From: Sapria himalayana
Taxonomy: Eukaryota > Streptophyta > Magnoliopsida > Malpighiales > Rafflesiaceae
Assembly (NCBI GenBank): GCA_029783825.1
Contig: JAREIK010001718.1
Location: forward strand, 2,670,898 to 2,734,897
Direction: 5' to 3'
DNA: 64,000 bases
Made by a program: the position numbers and the translations under genes. This document shows positions 1 to 64,000 of the stretch, piece by piece (within the stretch, counting starts at the first letter, position 1; every line of letters begins with the position of its first letter). The notes beneath the pieces were generated by a model that saw nothing but the letters and a program-made list of their open reading frames with translations, did not search any database and was not told where the DNA came from.

Positions 1-597
1 ACTCACATAGCATATTGATTTAATTATAAATTTTACCCTTTATAAGTCAAAATAATTATTAACAAGTATACATGTTTATTAATTATATCAAGATTAAGAG
101 TAATAGTGTTTATAATAATAATGATGTGTATTTATTTTATATATTAGTATGAAATAATTATACTGTTTTGGTAATATTCAATGCATATAAGTTCACTAGT
201 ATAATAAGTTAATATTTTAATATTTTTTTGCAGTATAATTAAATATCTTGAAATCTTGTACTATAATCTTACTAACATAGTTCCAAGCTCTGTCTAGATT
301 ATGAATAATATATTTATATTTTATAAGAACTAATGCTTCAGTCTTCTTTCTTTTGTACATAATCCAAACTTTAAAAAACAATTATTTACTATATAGAATA
401 AAGGGCGATGCATTTTTTATTTTAAATACTTCATCAACTTATTGTATTTAAAAGAAAATCAAAATGAATCAAAATGAATCAAAATTACTACATAAAATGA
501 AATTCAGTATAAAATGGTTCCAACATATACAACATGTGTGTTTTTTAGGGGTGCACCCCCTTTCAAGAGGTACACGATGCAGTATGTTAGTGTGGCG
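1..597. other. AT-rich sequence upstream of NRPB2, nothing recognised
   Basis: No open frame of note and no transposon ends were found. A short perfect palindrome (ggggtgcacccc, 549-560) and a tandem tcaaaatgaa doublet near 460-483 are the only local structure seen. Confidence 0.5.
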
Positions 598-600
598 TAA

Positions 601-946
601 GAGCATCTCCAACCATATTCAATAAAATAACTAATTAAAATATATTTAAATATTCAATTTAGTATTTTAGCTGGCAAAAATTCAAATTTTACTCAAACCA
701 AGCTCAGCAAAATATCGAAGTATAGTGCGAAGTTGAGTTTTGGCGTCGCTGGAACTAGTGAATGACAAGAATATTTAATAGAAAAAAAGGATTTGTTGAG
801 CGATAAACACTCAATATATTTGTTGAGCGAGAAGCCGAGGGGGTAAAAACACGAGAGGGATAGTAAGCGCGTTGAAGCCCTAACTTTCTAAAAATACTAA
901 ACAGAATATCGAAACTCTATTTTTAGCAATCACATTGGAGATGCTC
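601..946. mobile_element. Tourist/PIF-Harbinger-type MITE in the NRPB2 promoter
   Basis: A 346-bp non-coding element has terminal inverted repeats GAGCATCTCCAA (601-612) and TTGGAGATGCTC (935-946). It is flanked by the 3-bp duplication TAA (598-600 and 947-949). This terminal sequence and a TWA-type duplication are characteristic of Tourist-like MITEs mobilised by PIF/Harbinger transposases. It sits about 325 bp upstream of the start codon, so it may contribute promoter sequence. Confidence 0.85.
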
Positions 947-1271
947 TAAGGGGGATGAATATCTTTTAGTTTTCCCACCCAAGGACACTAAAAATTAAAT
1001 ATTTTTGAGCTTAGGTATTTTTTTTTTTAATTTGAAAAGTTTCAGTCCGTTGCTTTTGGTTGTCTTCAAATTAGACATATATTTGTGTGCATTTTCGTTC
1101 ACTCTTGCAGAACCAGTTTGGTGGGAGAAGCTGCTGGGCTGAGTGCTGTGGCGCACGGTGACTTCACAGTCGTTATCACTCCAAACAAACAACTAACTTT
1201 AAAAATCTCACTGGCTCCTAGAGCGATCGTGACAGACGTTTTCACAAAAAATTGAATTACAGTTGGTACCG
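947..1271 (+). promoter_or_regulatory. Proximal promoter and 5' leader of NRPB2
   Basis: About 325 bp lie between the Tourist-type MITE and the ATG. The stretch is less AT-rich than the flanks from about 1085 onward, consistent with a transcribed leader. I see no convincing TATA box. A tcttgcag at 1103-1110 and a ttacag just before the ATG could be 3' splice sites of a leader intron. This is position-based inference; the transcription start cannot be read from sequence alone. Confidence 0.4.

Positions 1272-64000
<62,729 letters not shown>

Overview
This window is nuclear DNA of a flowering plant. It carries the 5' half of one protein-coding gene on the + strand: the second-largest subunit of RNA polymerase II (RPB2, called NRPB2 in plants). 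Fourteen exons can be read from the ATG at 1272 to the window edge. They join in frame through GT-AG introns and give 644 residues of a protein normally close to 1190 residues. The rest of the gene lies beyond 64000. The species cannot be named from the sequence. The plant-type NRPB2 protein, plant Ty1/copia and hAT elements, and a Tourist-type MITE all point to an angiosperm with a transposon-rich genome.

The coding exons add up to only about 1.9 kb. Three introns have been inflated by transposons: intron 1 (29.4 kb, 1521-30876), intron 9 (22.9 kb, 34322-57176) and intron 13 (5.6 kb, 58214-63859). The other ten introns are 72-640 bp.

Intron 1 holds, in order: a nearly complete but decayed copia retrotransposon on the - strand (1774-6404, with both LTRs and its target duplication); a family of non-coding LTR elements with GT-rich interiors and primer sites resembling the tRNA-iMet type (about 8330-22000), one of which is split by a full-length hAT transposon (9008-12468); and an old hAT (23334-29810) with a younger full-length hAT of the same family inserted in it (23441-26893).

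Intron 9 opens with a 1.3 kb MITE-like element (34898-36196) that contains a very homogeneous 19-bp minisatellite of about 47 copies. A 477-bp hAT MITE follows (37925-38401), then a deep hAT nest (about 42850-52295), a decayed copia remnant (52316 to about 55990) interrupted by a 552-bp hAT MITE, and GC-rich hAT end fragments up to 56719. Intron 13 carries another fragment of the non-coding LTR family and a third decayed copia remnant.

The hAT family dominates. Its 12-bp end is TAGAGGTGTCAA, it makes 8-bp target duplications, its subterminal ends are GC-rich, and its BED-zinc-finger transposase is about 700 aa. Six transposase copies of graded decay and at least three short non-autonomous derivatives are visible. 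Eight of the nine recognisable TE coding regions run antisense to NRPB2. I found no previously unknown multi-gene system. The most unusual items are the minisatellite-bearing MITE, the self-nesting hAT family, the non-coding LTR family, and the ability of an essential gene to span introns this large.
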